NCBI GenBank assembly: GCA_965659415.1
Contig: CBFHVA010000010.1
Location: 1-64,000, forward strand
Reading direction: 5' to 3'
DNA: 64,000 nt
From: Phaeocystidibacter sp965659415
GTDB lineage: Bacteria; Bacteroidota; Bacteroidia; Flavobacteriales; Schleiferiaceae
This document shows, piece after piece, positions 9,299-18,199 of this stretch; the first letter of the stretch is position 1; every line of letters starts with the position of its first letter. The translations under genes were made by a program, and so were the position numbers. A model generated the notes under the pieces. The model saw nothing but the letters and a program-made list of their open reading frames with translations, did no database searches and was not told the DNA's origin.

Positions 9299-10576
9299 AT
9301 GAAAGCCATTTTTAGGATATATCACCAAGCCTTTACCGGACTCTCGGCGCCAACCTGGATGCTCAGTTTGGTTATGCTCATCAATCGGAGCGGCGCCATG
9401 GTGTTGCCCTTTCTCACGCTTTATCTCACTTCGGATGACGGACTGAAGTTCACAGAGCTCCAAGCCTCAGGGGTAATGATGGGCTATGGAGCGGGAGCTG
9501 TTGTGGGCACCGTTGTGGGTAGTTTTTTAACCGACCGATTCGGAAGCTATCGCATTCAAGTCTTTTCACTTTTTGCAACCGGATTCTATTTCTTCTTTCT
9601 TGCTGATTTTACTGAGGTGTGGAGCATGACCATCGGTGTGTTTTTCTTGAGCGTAATTGCCGATATCTTACGCCCTGCCAATGGCGCCAGCCTCAGTCAC
9701 TACGCGCGTAAAGAGAACCTAACAAAAGCCTTTTCACTCAATCGCTTAGCGATTAATTTGGGATACTCTATTGGACCTGCCGTAGGCGGACTATTGATTG
9801 CCATTGGCTACCGCACGCTGTTTTATGTAGATGGCTTTACCTGCATGGTGGCGGGTGTAGTTTTCGCCTTGTATTTTAGGAACCGACGAAGGGCCGAGGA
9901 GCGCGAAGTGAAAGAAGACAAGGCCTTGGGAAAAGGACCATCCCCATACCGGAATTTGAACTTGATCCTTTTCATGCTCTCCAATGCGCTTTTTGCGCTG
10001 GTCTTTTTCCAGCTGCTGTTCACATTACCGCTTTACTATACGGATGCCGTTGAAGGTTATGGCTTATCGGAAGAAGTTGCTGGGGGTATGCTGGCGTTCA
10101 ACGGAATACTCATTTTTGCATTAGAAATGATCATTGTTGAGCAATGGGGAAGCAAGCGTAGCTTTGGCTTTTTTACCGTGATTGGCGCGCTTTTAACCGG
10201 ACTCAGTTTTCTGATGCTCAATGGGTTTCACTCTATGTGGTGGCTAATTGTAAGTATGGCTATTCTGAGCTTTGCAGAGATATTCGCTATTCCCTTTGCG
10301 GCTTCGTTTATCTCGTCCATTGCGCCACCTTCTGCCCGCGGAAGATATATGGGCATGTATTCAACGAGCTTTGCTGTAGCTCGTGTAAGTGCGGCGGGCT
10401 TGGGCTTAGGCCTCCTGCACTATAGCAACTTTGAAACGCTTTGGTGGTGCGCTGGAGGGGTGAGCTTAATTGCCGGTGCAGGATTCTTTTATTCATCAAG
10501 TAAGCTCGAAGGGAAGTCGATAAACCCCTTTCTTCGGTTAAGAGAATTGCGTGCTCCTAGTTCACCGAATACATAA
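9299..10576 (+). CDS. MFS transporter (12-helix, drug/solute export type)
   Basis: The protein has 425 residues and about 12 hydrophobic helices. The MFS loop 2-3 signature appears in variant form as GSFLTDRFGSYR near residues 79-90. The N-terminal half resembles MdtH/YceL-like DHA1 exporters (NRSGAMVLPFLTLYL; SIGPAVGGLLIA with the antiporter-type motif C in helix 5). The substrate cannot be told from sequence. It stands alone between the sodA terminator and a convergent gene, and its last 20 bp overlap the 3' end of the DUF5686 gene on the other strand. Confidence 0.85.
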   Translation: MKAIFRIYHQAFTGLSAPTWMLSLVMLINRSGAMVLPFLTLYLTSDDGLKFTELQASGVMMGYGAGAVVGTVVGSFLTDRFGSYRIQVFSLFATGFYFFFLADFTEVWSMTIGVFFLSVIADILRPANGASLSHYARKENLTKAFSLNRLAINLGYSIGPAVGGLLIAIGYRTLFYVDGFTCMVAGVVFALYFRNRRRAEEREVKEDKALGKGPSPYRNLNLILFMLSNALFALVFFQLLFTLPLYYTDAVEGYGLSEEVAGGMLAFNGILIFALEMIIVEQWGSKRSFGFFTVIGALLTGLSFLMLNGFHSMWWLIVSMAILSFAEIFAIPFAASFISSIAPPSARGRYMGMYSTSFAVARVSAAGLGLGLLHYSNFETLWWCAGGVSLIAGAGFFYSSSKLEGKSINPFLRLRELRAPSSPNT

Positions 10577-12968
10577 AGGCCAACTTCAAGGTAAAGTTGT
10601 CCCATAGCTCAGGCCAGGTGTACGGACCGTATCTGTAAAAACCGCCCACACCGATTCCGAAATAACCCATATTAAAGGTATTGATACGGATGAGGTTGTC
10701 TAAAGCGATACCTGTTTCGTAATAACCGTACCGCATATCCTTAATGCCTGTATTCAAGTGCCTTTCTTGGTTGTCCAGCATACCAAAACCAACCCCTTGG
10801 AAGAATCGAATTTCAGGCTTAAACCAACCAGAACGAAGGAGAAGCGAACGGAAATCATGCATGAAATACATGGCGGCATACCTCGAGTTGAAGAACTCAT
10901 TGAAGCGCATGGCTTGGAAGGTGTTCGGAACCACGACGCTGAACGACGCACTGTACGAAGGGCGAGCGCCAAAGTTCATCCCAATGGGTAGGGGCCGATC
11001 CACATAACCGCCTTCAAAACTCACCAACGTACGACCCAAATTCTTGGTAAAGCGATCAAATTGAATACCCAGTTCTATTTTGTTGTAATCGAAGTCGCCT
11101 TCTAACACACCTGAAATACCACGACTATAATCTAAGCGTATGGCCGGGTAGGTTCTCGACCCCATAGTGATGCGCTGACCGTAATTGGCGATGATTTTTT
11201 CTTCCTGAACCCACCGCCATCCGAAGTTGATTTCGCTAAACCGATAGAAGGTGGAAACGTCGCCATTATCATCTACAAAACCGTAGTTATACGTAGGTTC
11301 GAGGGTGAAGTTCTTGGCGCCCACTTCGAAAATGTGATAAGTAAAGGCTCGCGAACGCAATAGCACTTCGTGGGATTCAATTCGATCCATTCGGACGTTG
11401 TAGAACTGCTCGGCAAAGGAGGTTCGCTCCCAATAGTTTATGCCCACCACTCCTGGACCTCGAACGTCGTTTTTATACTGATAGCGGAACCAAGTGTCGT
11501 TTTCCAAACTGAGGTTAAGCTTGAGCTCACCACCGTACTTAAAAGCTTGATCATTAAAGCCGTATCCAATGTAGCCACCCCCAGATACATACTTGTTCAT
11601 TTGCTCATTGGTGTACACACCCATTCCCAGGCGGAGGCCTTCATAACGGCTGCTGGCAATGAGACGCTTCATGTCCAAATTGATAGGACCTAAGGCTAGA
11701 AAGCCGCGATAGGCATGACGCGTAGAGCGCATCACGCCGCCCAGGTTATAGCGCTCGCCGATGCTGTCCATGTGACGCACAGTTTCAATCTCTTTCGGCG
11801 TAAGCATTTCGGCACGACGTCTTTCCCAGAAATCTTCTCCTACCAATCCAGCATTTTCGCGCATTTCCACTTGAACGTGGTCGAATTTATCCTCGGGAAC
11901 AGGAACGTTCACATACACGCTGTCGAGGTACGTCTTCCCAATCATGATAGCTCCATTCTTTCGGAAGGGGAAGCGCTCCAACTCGAGTTCGAAATTGAGC
12001 TCAGCAGGAAACCAATGTCCGCCTGTCATCTTGGTGTAGCGCTGCTCCATACTCAGGCTGATTTTGCCCTTATCCCACGGTTCGGCTGTAACATATTCAA
12101 TCGCCCATCCGTCGGTGTTAATGTGAATCACCCCCTCAAATCCTTCGAAGTTGGCCCCTTGTGTGGGGAAGTAGTCCATCATGAAAGTAGTGTCCATTCC
12201 GCCTTCGTGCACCACGGTGTCGGTCAGGTAAAACACATACCTATTCTCAAAACCCGAGGCGATTGGATTCAGGTACTCCTTGTTGAGTAACCGCATGTAG
12301 TCGTCATAAAACCCAAAGTGCTGAATCCCGTCTGGAATGGTAGCAATATTTGGATTCTCAAACCCACTGATTTGTGTTCCAATGACCTCCTCGGAATGTC
12401 GGTTTGGTGATGTATAGAACTTCCTTGTTACAGATTCAATGACCAGAAGATGCTTCTCTTCAGCATTTTGGAGATCGGCAAGAATGGCAGCACTATCTGC
12501 GGCCGACATAGCTGTATCAATGTCGAAATTGTAAGTGATGGTGTTCTTGTTATAGCTTACGTAGCGGTATGAATCGTATCGATTGGGATTGTTAACCGAT
12601 TTATGGCGAATCGCGTTTCGCACAATTCGCCATGCTGGATTCTCTCCAGCAAAAACGACTACTTCATCCAAGGCTTCGGCCTTTTCATAGAGCACAATTT
12701 GGCCATCTTCAGGTAGATCCATTGGACGAAATTCTGAAGGATCGTAACCGAACAGCTCAAATCGAACTACGCGGAACCTGAGATTCGGCAAGGTGAAGTT
12801 TCCATCGAAGTCAGAAACCATGCTTTGGTTGTCGCCCCACTTGATTGTAACGCTAGGCAGGCCATCGCCATTCTCATCTACCACCTGGCCCGTATAGGAT
12901 TGCCCCCACGCTATTGTGGAAAGCATGGCGAAAGCCATCAGGAATATGTAGTTGATTGCACGTTTCAT
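10557..12968 (-). CDS. DUF5686 family outer-membrane protein with N-terminal carboxypeptidase-regulatory-like domain
   Basis: The protein has about 803 residues. I start at the ATG at 12968; the longer frame begins at a TTG at 12980. A signal peptide (MKRAINYIFLMAFAMLSTIAWGQ) precedes a CarboxypepD_reg-like domain at about residues 20-105 (YTGQVVDENGDGLPSVTIKW...DFDGNFTLPNL). A long DUF5686 region follows, with WRIVRNAIRHKSVNNP near its start. The C-terminal half has alternating aromatic strands typical of an outer-membrane beta-barrel and ends in the motif LKLAFMYSVN. The family is Bacteroidota-specific and of unknown function; members are often expressed as surface or outer-membrane proteins. 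It is monocistronic and convergent with the MFS gene. Confidence 0.85.
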   Translation of the reverse strand: MKRAINYIFLMAFAMLSTIAWGQSYTGQVVDENGDGLPSVTIKWGDNQSMVSDFDGNFTLPNLRFRVVRFELFGYDPSEFRPMDLPEDGQIVLYEKAEALDEVVVFAGENPAWRIVRNAIRHKSVNNPNRYDSYRYVSYNKNTITYNFDIDTAMSAADSAAILADLQNAEEKHLLVIESVTRKFYTSPNRHSEEVIGTQISGFENPNIATIPDGIQHFGFYDDYMRLLNKEYLNPIASGFENRYVFYLTDTVVHEGGMDTTFMMDYFPTQGANFEGFEGVIHINTDGWAIEYVTAEPWDKGKISLSMEQRYTKMTGGHWFPAELNFELELERFPFRKNGAIMIGKTYLDSVYVNVPVPEDKFDHVQVEMRENAGLVGEDFWERRRAEMLTPKEIETVRHMDSIGERYNLGGVMRSTRHAYRGFLALGPINLDMKRLIASSRYEGLRLGMGVYTNEQMNKYVSGGGYIGYGFNDQAFKYGGELKLNLSLENDTWFRYQYKNDVRGPGVVGINYWERTSFAEQFYNVRMDRIESHEVLLRSRAFTYHIFEVGAKNFTLEPTYNYGFVDDNGDVSTFYRFSEINFGWRWVQEEKIIANYGQRITMGSRTYPAIRLDYSRGISGVLEGDFDYNKIELGIQFDRFTKNLGRTLVSFEGGYVDRPLPIGMNFGARPSYSASFSVVVPNTFQAMRFNEFFNSRYAAMYFMHDFRSLLLRSGWFKPEIRFFQGVGFGMLDNQERHLNTGIKDMRYGYYETGIALDNLIRINTFNMGYFGIGVGGFYRYGPYTWPELWDNFTLKLAFMYSVN

Positions 12969-13077
12969 AGTCGTATTCAAACCGAAGGATAAAGATATAT
13001 TCGCTTTGCCCAGCAGGAGCGCATTTTCAAAGAAACATTGTTTGGAGGATAAATGTAGAGACCCCTACCTTTAGTGT

Positions 13078-16000
13078 ATGTCGGATGATTCAGTAAAATC
13101 TTTCAAGGTTTTTAGTGCCAGTGCAGGCGCAGGTAAAACGTTTAATCTCGTTAAGTCGTACCTCGCCTTATGCTTGAGATCAGAAAACAGTGAAGAATTC
13201 AAGCGCATTTTGGCCATCACTTTCACTGTGAAGGCGGCCAATGAAATGAAACATCGCGTACTCGGTGCGCTCGATGCTTTCCGGAAAGTACCGGTTGTTG
13301 CTGGCTATAAAAGCATGTTTGACGCCATTTCCAATGAGCTCAAGTTGGATGAATCCACTTTACAACGGCGCTCTGAGAAGGTGCTAAAATCGATGCTCCA
13401 CGATTATTCCGGATTGAGCATTTCCACCATCGATAAGTTCACCTATCGAATTGTTCGGACTTTTAGTCACGATCTAGGACTGGGTAGCCATTTTGAAATT
13501 GAATTGGACGAAAAGGAACTTTATCGCCAAAGTGTGGATTTGCTCCTCGATGACGCCGGGAGTGATAAAGCCTTGAGTGCGTTGCTGGAGCGCTACATTG
13601 AGGACAACATGGAGGAAGGCCGCAGTTGGAAACCCGAGCGAAAGATTGCGGATATGGCCGAGCACATCGGCAAAGAAGGAAGCTATGAGCAGGTGAGTAA
13701 ACTCAAAGACATCTCACTTGATGAGTTTAAGGCAATTCGACAAAGGCTGGTTGCAAGAAGGCGCGAGATTGGTTCCTTGAAGGAAGTTCTGATCAAAGAA
13801 GGCGACGACCTGATAGGTCATATTCCCAAGGCGTATTTCAGCCGAGGAAGTGTTGGAATCTACCTTGAATCTCTAAAAGGAAGGGACGCGAAGAAGTATG
13901 GCATGAACAAAACCCTCAGAGGACAAATAGAGAAGGGAAGTTTTCTTGTTGCCAAACCTCTTCCCGAAGCGAGCGCTGCTATAGAGCCTATCACCCCTCA
14001 AATTGTGGATTGGCTTGAAAAGTGTTTGAATTGGGTGGAAAAAGACTTTGCCGAGTTGCGGATGATATCCGAAGTGCTCAAGAATTTCGATGCTACTGCT
14101 GTGCTTCGCGAGGTGAGTTTGAAGCTAAAAGAGTTGAAAGAAGCGAATAACATCGAGACGCTCAAAACCTTCAATCAGCTCATTCATGAAACCTTGGTTC
14201 GCTTGCCTGTTCCTTATATCTATGAACGAATAGGAGAGAAGTACAAGCACTACTTCATTGATGAATTTCAGGACACAAGTGAACTGCAATGGTCGAATTT
14301 GAAGCCCTTGGTTCACAATGCCATTGCCAGCGGTGGATCATCGTTGATTGTTGGAGATGCCAAGCAATCCATTTATCGATGGAGAGGCGGAAAGGCGGAT
14401 CAGTTCATCGACTTGGTTGAGGATGCACAAAATCCTTCCCAATCTGAACTAGAATGGGCCTATGCCTTGCAACATATCAGCTTAGATAACAATTGGCGAA
14501 GCGGTTCTGAGATTGTGAATTTCAACAACCGGTTTTTCACGCACTTTGCGAGTGTTTTTGAAAGCGAGTCGTTTCAATCCTTGTATGAATCTTCCAGTCA
14601 GAAGGCCCAAAGCTTCGAAGGGGGCTTTGTTTCCTTGGAGTTTTTGGAATATCCACATCAGAAGAAGGACGTCTTTGATGAAGCTCAGATAAGTCGCATT
14701 ACGGAAATCGTGAAGGAGAATTTGGCAGACAAATATCGCCCAGGCGACATTGCCATATTGGTGCGCTCAGGAGCGGAAGGCGAGAGTGTTGCTGAGGCTC
14801 TCTCCAAAGAGAACATCAATGTGGTTAGTTCTGATTCATTGAAATTAGGCAATTCATCTGCCGTTCGTCTCTTAGTGGCTTTCATTCGTCATTTACACTA
14901 TCCCCAAGATGAAGAGGCGCGCTTGGACATCGCCGAGTACTTAGTGCAAACGGGCCGCTTGGAGAGTTCACCTTCCAACCTGCATCAAGCATTACAAGTA
15001 GCGGCGGATAAAAACACTGAAGGATTCACCCAGTGGTTGAAGAGCCTTGAGATAGATCCCGCGGCAATGATGGAGCAAAACGCAGGTTTATATGAGCTCG
15101 GTGAAACGGTGGCGAGAAATGTCGGACTCCTGAATGGGCGCAAAGCGGATCCGTTTGTACAGTTTTTCTTGGATGAGATGTATGAGTTTGGCGCATCAAA
15201 GAATCAGGGGGTGCACGATTTCCTTGAGTGGTGGCTTGAAAGAGGTCATGAGAAATCCATTACCGCACCCGAATCGAAAGATGCCGTTCAAATCCTAACC
15301 ATTCACAAGGCCAAAGGCCTAGAATATCCCGTTTGCATTGTTCCGTTTGTGTATCGCCCGGCAAATGCGGAGAGAAAAGGAAGGCGTTGGATTACTTTTG
15401 AAGATCACCGAATGATGGGACTTCCAGTGGTTGAGGTGGGCATGAGTGATGAGCTAAACAAAGATGTGGCGGTGGCTTATCCAGAATACCACCAAGCTTT
15501 TGAGGCTTATCAACACGAGGCTCGGTTCGACAATATGAATTTGCTATATGTAGCCTTCACACGTCCAGAGGAGCGGCTTTATATCCTGTCTAAGGACGAA
15601 CGTGACGAAAGTAAACTACCTGAACACAAACGCCTGAGTCAGTATTTAGGGACATTTGCAATTGAAATGGGCTCTTCTTGCCAAGCGGGATCGCGTTGTG
15701 TGTTTGGCCAGAAATCTGAACCGCGATACCTATCCAAAAACGAAACAGAAATATCGAATACAGTAGAGTTCTCCGAATTTGAATCCGCTCCTTGGCGAAA
15801 CCGAGTAAGGCTGAGTCGCGACTTAGATGGTATCTCTGATCAGCTGACCGAGCAACCTAGAAAATGGGGAAATGCGGTACACGCTCTACTCGCGAGAGTG
15901 AACAAGGCTGAGGATATTGATTCGGCCTTGCGCACTTCCATTTTAAAAGGTGAATTGCCAGCGGATAAGCAGGAAGAAATGGGTGGAATGTTGAGTGAGA

Positions 16001-16272
16001 TTGTGAATCATCCAGCATTGGCCGTGGCGTTTCAAGCGGATGAAGTTTACTCCGAGCGCGATTGGCTAGGCGGAGGCGAAGTACATCGTCCGGATCGCAT
16101 TGCGAAGAAAGGCGATACGTGGTATGTAATCGATTACAAAACTGGAGAGCCCCATAAACGCTACGAAAAGCAAGTGCACGAATACGCTCGGCTATTGAGA
16201 GTGCCTATGGAAGACGTGCAAATGTACTTGGTGTACATCAACGAGGAAGTTGAGGTGCAACGCGTGCGTTAA
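13078..16272 (+). CDS. addA: AddA/RecB-like UvrD-family helicase with C-terminal PD-(D/E)XK nuclease
   Basis: This 1064-residue protein belongs to the double-strand-break processing helicase-nucleases. Walker A is at residues 13-21 (SASAGAGKT), and helicase motif II is DEFQDTS with Asp395/Glu396. Motif III follows (GDAKQSIYRWRGG), and motif V-VI elements include ILTIHKAKGLEYP and LLYVAFTRPEERLY. The C-terminal nuclease has Asp1006 (HRPDRI) and Asp1019-Tyr-Lys1021 (IDYKTG), the RecB-type catalytic set. The likely role is the motor and nuclease subunit of an AddAB/RecBCD-like enzyme. A partner AddB-like nuclease lies about 40 kb away at 55952-58765 rather than next door. The stop overlaps the mazF stop by 4 bp. 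A promoter-like TTTG-N21-TACCTTTA (13041-13073) ends only 4 bp before the ATG. Confidence 0.9.
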   Translation: MSDDSVKSFKVFSASAGAGKTFNLVKSYLALCLRSENSEEFKRILAITFTVKAANEMKHRVLGALDAFRKVPVVAGYKSMFDAISNELKLDESTLQRRSEKVLKSMLHDYSGLSISTIDKFTYRIVRTFSHDLGLGSHFEIELDEKELYRQSVDLLLDDAGSDKALSALLERYIEDNMEEGRSWKPERKIADMAEHIGKEGSYEQVSKLKDISLDEFKAIRQRLVARRREIGSLKEVLIKEGDDLIGHIPKAYFSRGSVGIYLESLKGRDAKKYGMNKTLRGQIEKGSFLVAKPLPEASAAIEPITPQIVDWLEKCLNWVEKDFAELRMISEVLKNFDATAVLREVSLKLKELKEANNIETLKTFNQLIHETLVRLPVPYIYERIGEKYKHYFIDEFQDTSELQWSNLKPLVHNAIASGGSSLIVGDAKQSIYRWRGGKADQFIDLVEDAQNPSQSELEWAYALQHISLDNNWRSGSEIVNFNNRFFTHFASVFESESFQSLYESSSQKAQSFEGGFVSLEFLEYPHQKKDVFDEAQISRITEIVKENLADKYRPGDIAILVRSGAEGESVAEALSKENINVVSSDSLKLGNSSAVRLLVAFIRHLHYPQDEEARLDIAEYLVQTGRLESSPSNLHQALQVAADKNTEGFTQWLKSLEIDPAAMMEQNAGLYELGETVARNVGLLNGRKADPFVQFFLDEMYEFGASKNQGVHDFLEWWLERGHEKSITAPESKDAVQILTIHKAKGLEYPVCIVPFVYRPANAERKGRRWITFEDHRMMGLPVVEVGMSDELNKDVAVAYPEYHQAFEAYQHEARFDNMNLLYVAFTRPEERLYILSKDERDESKLPEHKRLSQYLGTFAIEMGSSCQAGSRCVFGQKSEPRYLSKNETEISNTVEFSEFESAPWRNRVRLSRDLDGISDQLTEQPRKWGNAVHALLARVNKAEDIDSALRTSILKGELPADKQEEMGGMLSEIVNHPALAVAFQADEVYSERDWLGGGEVHRPDRIAKKGDTWYVIDYKTGEPHKRYEKQVHEYARLLRVPMEDVQMYLVYINEEVEVQRVR

Positions 16273-16592
16273 TCAACCAAAGTTTCTTTTAGAACCCTTT
16301 TGCACACCTCAATTTCTTTTGGTGTAATTACCCCTAGGGTCTTGATGATTCTGGATTTGTCGATCGTTCTGATCTGGTCAATGACGGCCCAGCCCATTTT
16401 TTTGTTGTGCGCAATTTTTACTCGGGTTGGGTAAGGCTTGCTCGCGGTGATCATCGGGGCAACAATCACCGTTCTCAAATTTCGGTTCATTTCAATAGGT
16501 GAAATGACGAGGCATGGCCTTGTCTTTTTGATTTCGCTGCCCTTGGTGGGGTCGAGGTTTACAAGGATGATCTCATATTGGCTCAACTCCAT
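16269..16592 (-). CDS. mazF: MazF/PemK-family endoribonuclease toxin
   Basis: The protein has 107 residues. It shows the PemK/MazF fold signatures near the N-terminus (YEIILVNLDPTKGSEIKKTRPCLV, broken as YEIILVNLDP and KKTRPCLVIS) and the strand AVIDQIRTIDKSRI near residues 68-81. MazF toxins cleave single-stranded mRNA at short motifs and are neutralised by the co-encoded antitoxin. The start overlaps the mazE gene by 10 bp, the usual antitoxin-first arrangement. The stop overlaps the convergent addA-like gene by 4 bp. Length and motifs look intact, so an active toxin is expected; the target motif cannot be predicted. Confidence 0.93.
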   Translation of the reverse strand: MELSQYEIILVNLDPTKGSEIKKTRPCLVISPIEMNRNLRTVIVAPMITASKPYPTRVKIAHNKKMGWAVIDQIRTIDKSRIIKTLGVITPKEIEVCKRVLKETLVD

Positions 16593-16828
16593 TCTTCAAT
16601 GCTTTCATCTTCAAAAACATCGTCCATCAGCAAAGTGTCATCGCCGTTGTCATGCATTTGCTTAAACGCCTCATCCCATCCTTGTCTCGGTGTATCAATG
16701 GGCTTAATGATGATCTGACCCTTTTGAAGAATCAATTCCACTTTATCCTTGATGTTGTATCGTTCTAATAAAGCTTTGCTCAAGCGTAAACCCTTCGAGT
16801 TTCCTATCTGAATAATTGAAAGTTCCAT
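16583..16828 (-). CDS. mazE: MazE-family antitoxin (AbrB/SpoVT swapped-hairpin DNA-binding)
   Basis: The protein has 81 residues. The N-terminal about 45 residues form the AbrB/MazE swapped-hairpin domain (IIQIGNSKGLRLSKALLE, then VELILQKGQIIIKPI). The C-terminal tail is strongly acidic (DDTLLMDDVFEDESIEEW), as expected for the flexible region that wraps and blocks MazF. The N-terminal domain should bind the promoter and autorepress. An inverted repeat overlaps the -7 box just upstream. Confidence 0.93.
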   Translation of the reverse strand: MELSIIQIGNSKGLRLSKALLERYNIKDKVELILQKGQIIIKPIDTPRQGWDEAFKQMHDNGDDTLLMDDVFEDESIEEWS

Positions 16829-16845
16829 TTCTTGACCGTTTCCAA

Positions 16846-16885
16846 TGTAATTACAAAGTTATTACAAATAGAGCAGTTCAACAAA
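16846..16885 (-). promoter_or_regulatory. mazEF promoter with overlapping inverted-repeat operator
   Basis: On the minus strand, -33 TTTG (16885-16882) is separated by 20 bp from a perfect -7 box TAACTTTG (16861-16854). The inverted repeat TGTAAT-N9-ATTACA (16846-16866) straddles the -7 box, an ideal place for MazE/MazEF autorepression. The start codon of mazE is at 16828. Confidence 0.7.
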
Positions 16886-16927
16886 TGTTGATGGAAGGAC
16901 TAAATCGCTTTTCGAGTGTGAAAGAGA

Positions 16928-18121
16928 TCAAATCACGCCCAACTCCTTACCTACTTCGGTAAAGGCTGCAATGGTCTTATCCAGATGTTCGACCTCGTGA
17001 GCAGCGCTCAATTGAACACGAATACGGGCTTGCCCTTTAGGGACCACTGGGTAGAAGAAACCGATTACGTAAACGCCTTTTTCAAGCAAGCGGTCCGCGA
17101 ACTTTTGGGAAAGAGCTGCATCGTACAACATAATCGGCACAATGGCACTGTCGCCATCTTTGATATCAAAGCCAGCCGCCTTAATGCCTTTCTTGAAGTA
17201 ATTCACATTGCTTTCAAGCTTGTCGCGCAAATCTGTGGTTTCGCTGAGCAAGTCGAAAACCGCGATAGAAGCACCTACGATATTTGGTGCTAGCGAGTTG
17301 GAGAAGAGGTAAGGGCGTGAACGCTGACGAAGAATGTCGATGATTTCCTTACGTCCGGTTGTGAAGCCACCCATGGCGCCACCGAGGGCCTTGCCAAGTG
17401 TGCCGGTTATGATATCTACTCTACCTATCACGTTATTCAGCTCGTGGGTACCGCGACCTGTCTTTCCAATAAAGCCTGTTGCGTGGCATTCATCCACCAT
17501 CACGAGGGCGTCGTATTGATCGGCGAGATCGCAAATTTTATCCAGCTGAGCCACGTAGCCGTCCATGGAAAATACCCCGTCGGTTACGATGATCTTGAAT
17601 CGAGCGTTCTTTTCGTTGGCTTCTTGAAGCTTGGCCTCAAGGTCGGCCATATTGTTGTTCTCGTAGCGGAAACGCATCGCCTTGCACAAGCGCACACCGT
17701 CGATGATAGAAGCGTGGTTCAGGCTATCACTTATGATGGCATCTTCCGCTCCAAGCAATGGTTCAAAAACACCGCCATTGGCGTCGAACGCTGCGGCGTA
17801 AAGAATAGTGTCCTCTGTACCGAGGAAGGTGGCAATTTTCTCCTCCAGCGTTTTGTGGATGTCTTGCGTACCGCAAATAAAGCGGACAGAAGACATGCCA
17901 AAGCCGTGTGATTCTAGCGCATCGTGGGCCGCCTGAATGACTTTAGGGTGCGAAGAAAGGCCGAGGTAGTTGTTGGAACAGAAGTTCAGCACTTCTTTTC
18001 CATCACTCGTTTTAATCACCGCATCTTGTGGTGTAGTGATGATTCTTTCGCGCTTGTAAAGCCCATCAGCATCAATTTGCTTGAGCTCTTCCTGGAGGTG
18101 TTGTTGCAGTTTTCCGTACAT
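16928..18121 (-). CDS. kbl: 2-amino-3-ketobutyrate CoA ligase (glycine C-acetyltransferase)
   Basis: This is a PLP enzyme of the alpha-oxoamine synthase family that joins or splits glycine + acetyl-CoA and 2-amino-3-ketobutyrate in threonine breakdown. I start at the ATG at 18121 (MYGKLQQHLQEEL, 398-residue class); the longer frame from 18166 adds a 15-residue extension not seen in the family. The PLP lysine is Lys244 in GTLGKALGG, the same number as in the E. coli enzyme. Other signatures are NFCSNNYLGLSSHP, the VDECHATGFIGKTGRG loop and FSNSLAP. No threonine dehydrogenase gene is adjacent. It lies between mazEF and a divergent unknown gene. Confidence 0.96.
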   Translation of the reverse strand: MYGKLQQHLQEELKQIDADGLYKRERIITTPQDAVIKTSDGKEVLNFCSNNYLGLSSHPKVIQAAHDALESHGFGMSSVRFICGTQDIHKTLEEKIATFLGTEDTILYAAAFDANGGVFEPLLGAEDAIISDSLNHASIIDGVRLCKAMRFRYENNNMADLEAKLQEANEKNARFKIIVTDGVFSMDGYVAQLDKICDLADQYDALVMVDECHATGFIGKTGRGTHELNNVIGRVDIITGTLGKALGGAMGGFTTGRKEIIDILRQRSRPYLFSNSLAPNIVGASIAVFDLLSETTDLRDKLESNVNYFKKGIKAAGFDIKDGDSAIVPIMLYDAALSQKFADRLLEKGVYVIGFFYPVVPKGQARIRVQLSAAHEVEHLDKTIAAFTEVGKELGVI

Positions 18122-18199
18122 GGGAACGAAGTTAAGGAAAGAGATGATTGAATTCCACCCTTTCATTACCTTACACCTAGCATCAAAAATTCTCCTTCC

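Noticed and set aside
11715..12290. Plus-strand ORF of 191 codons
   Set aside because: Antisense to the DUF5686 gene, whose signal peptide and domains are intact.
16269..16828. mazEF as sign of a mobile island
   Set aside because: No integrase, repeats or tRNA site nearby, and base composition looks like the neighbours; the pair sits tightly between housekeeping genes.
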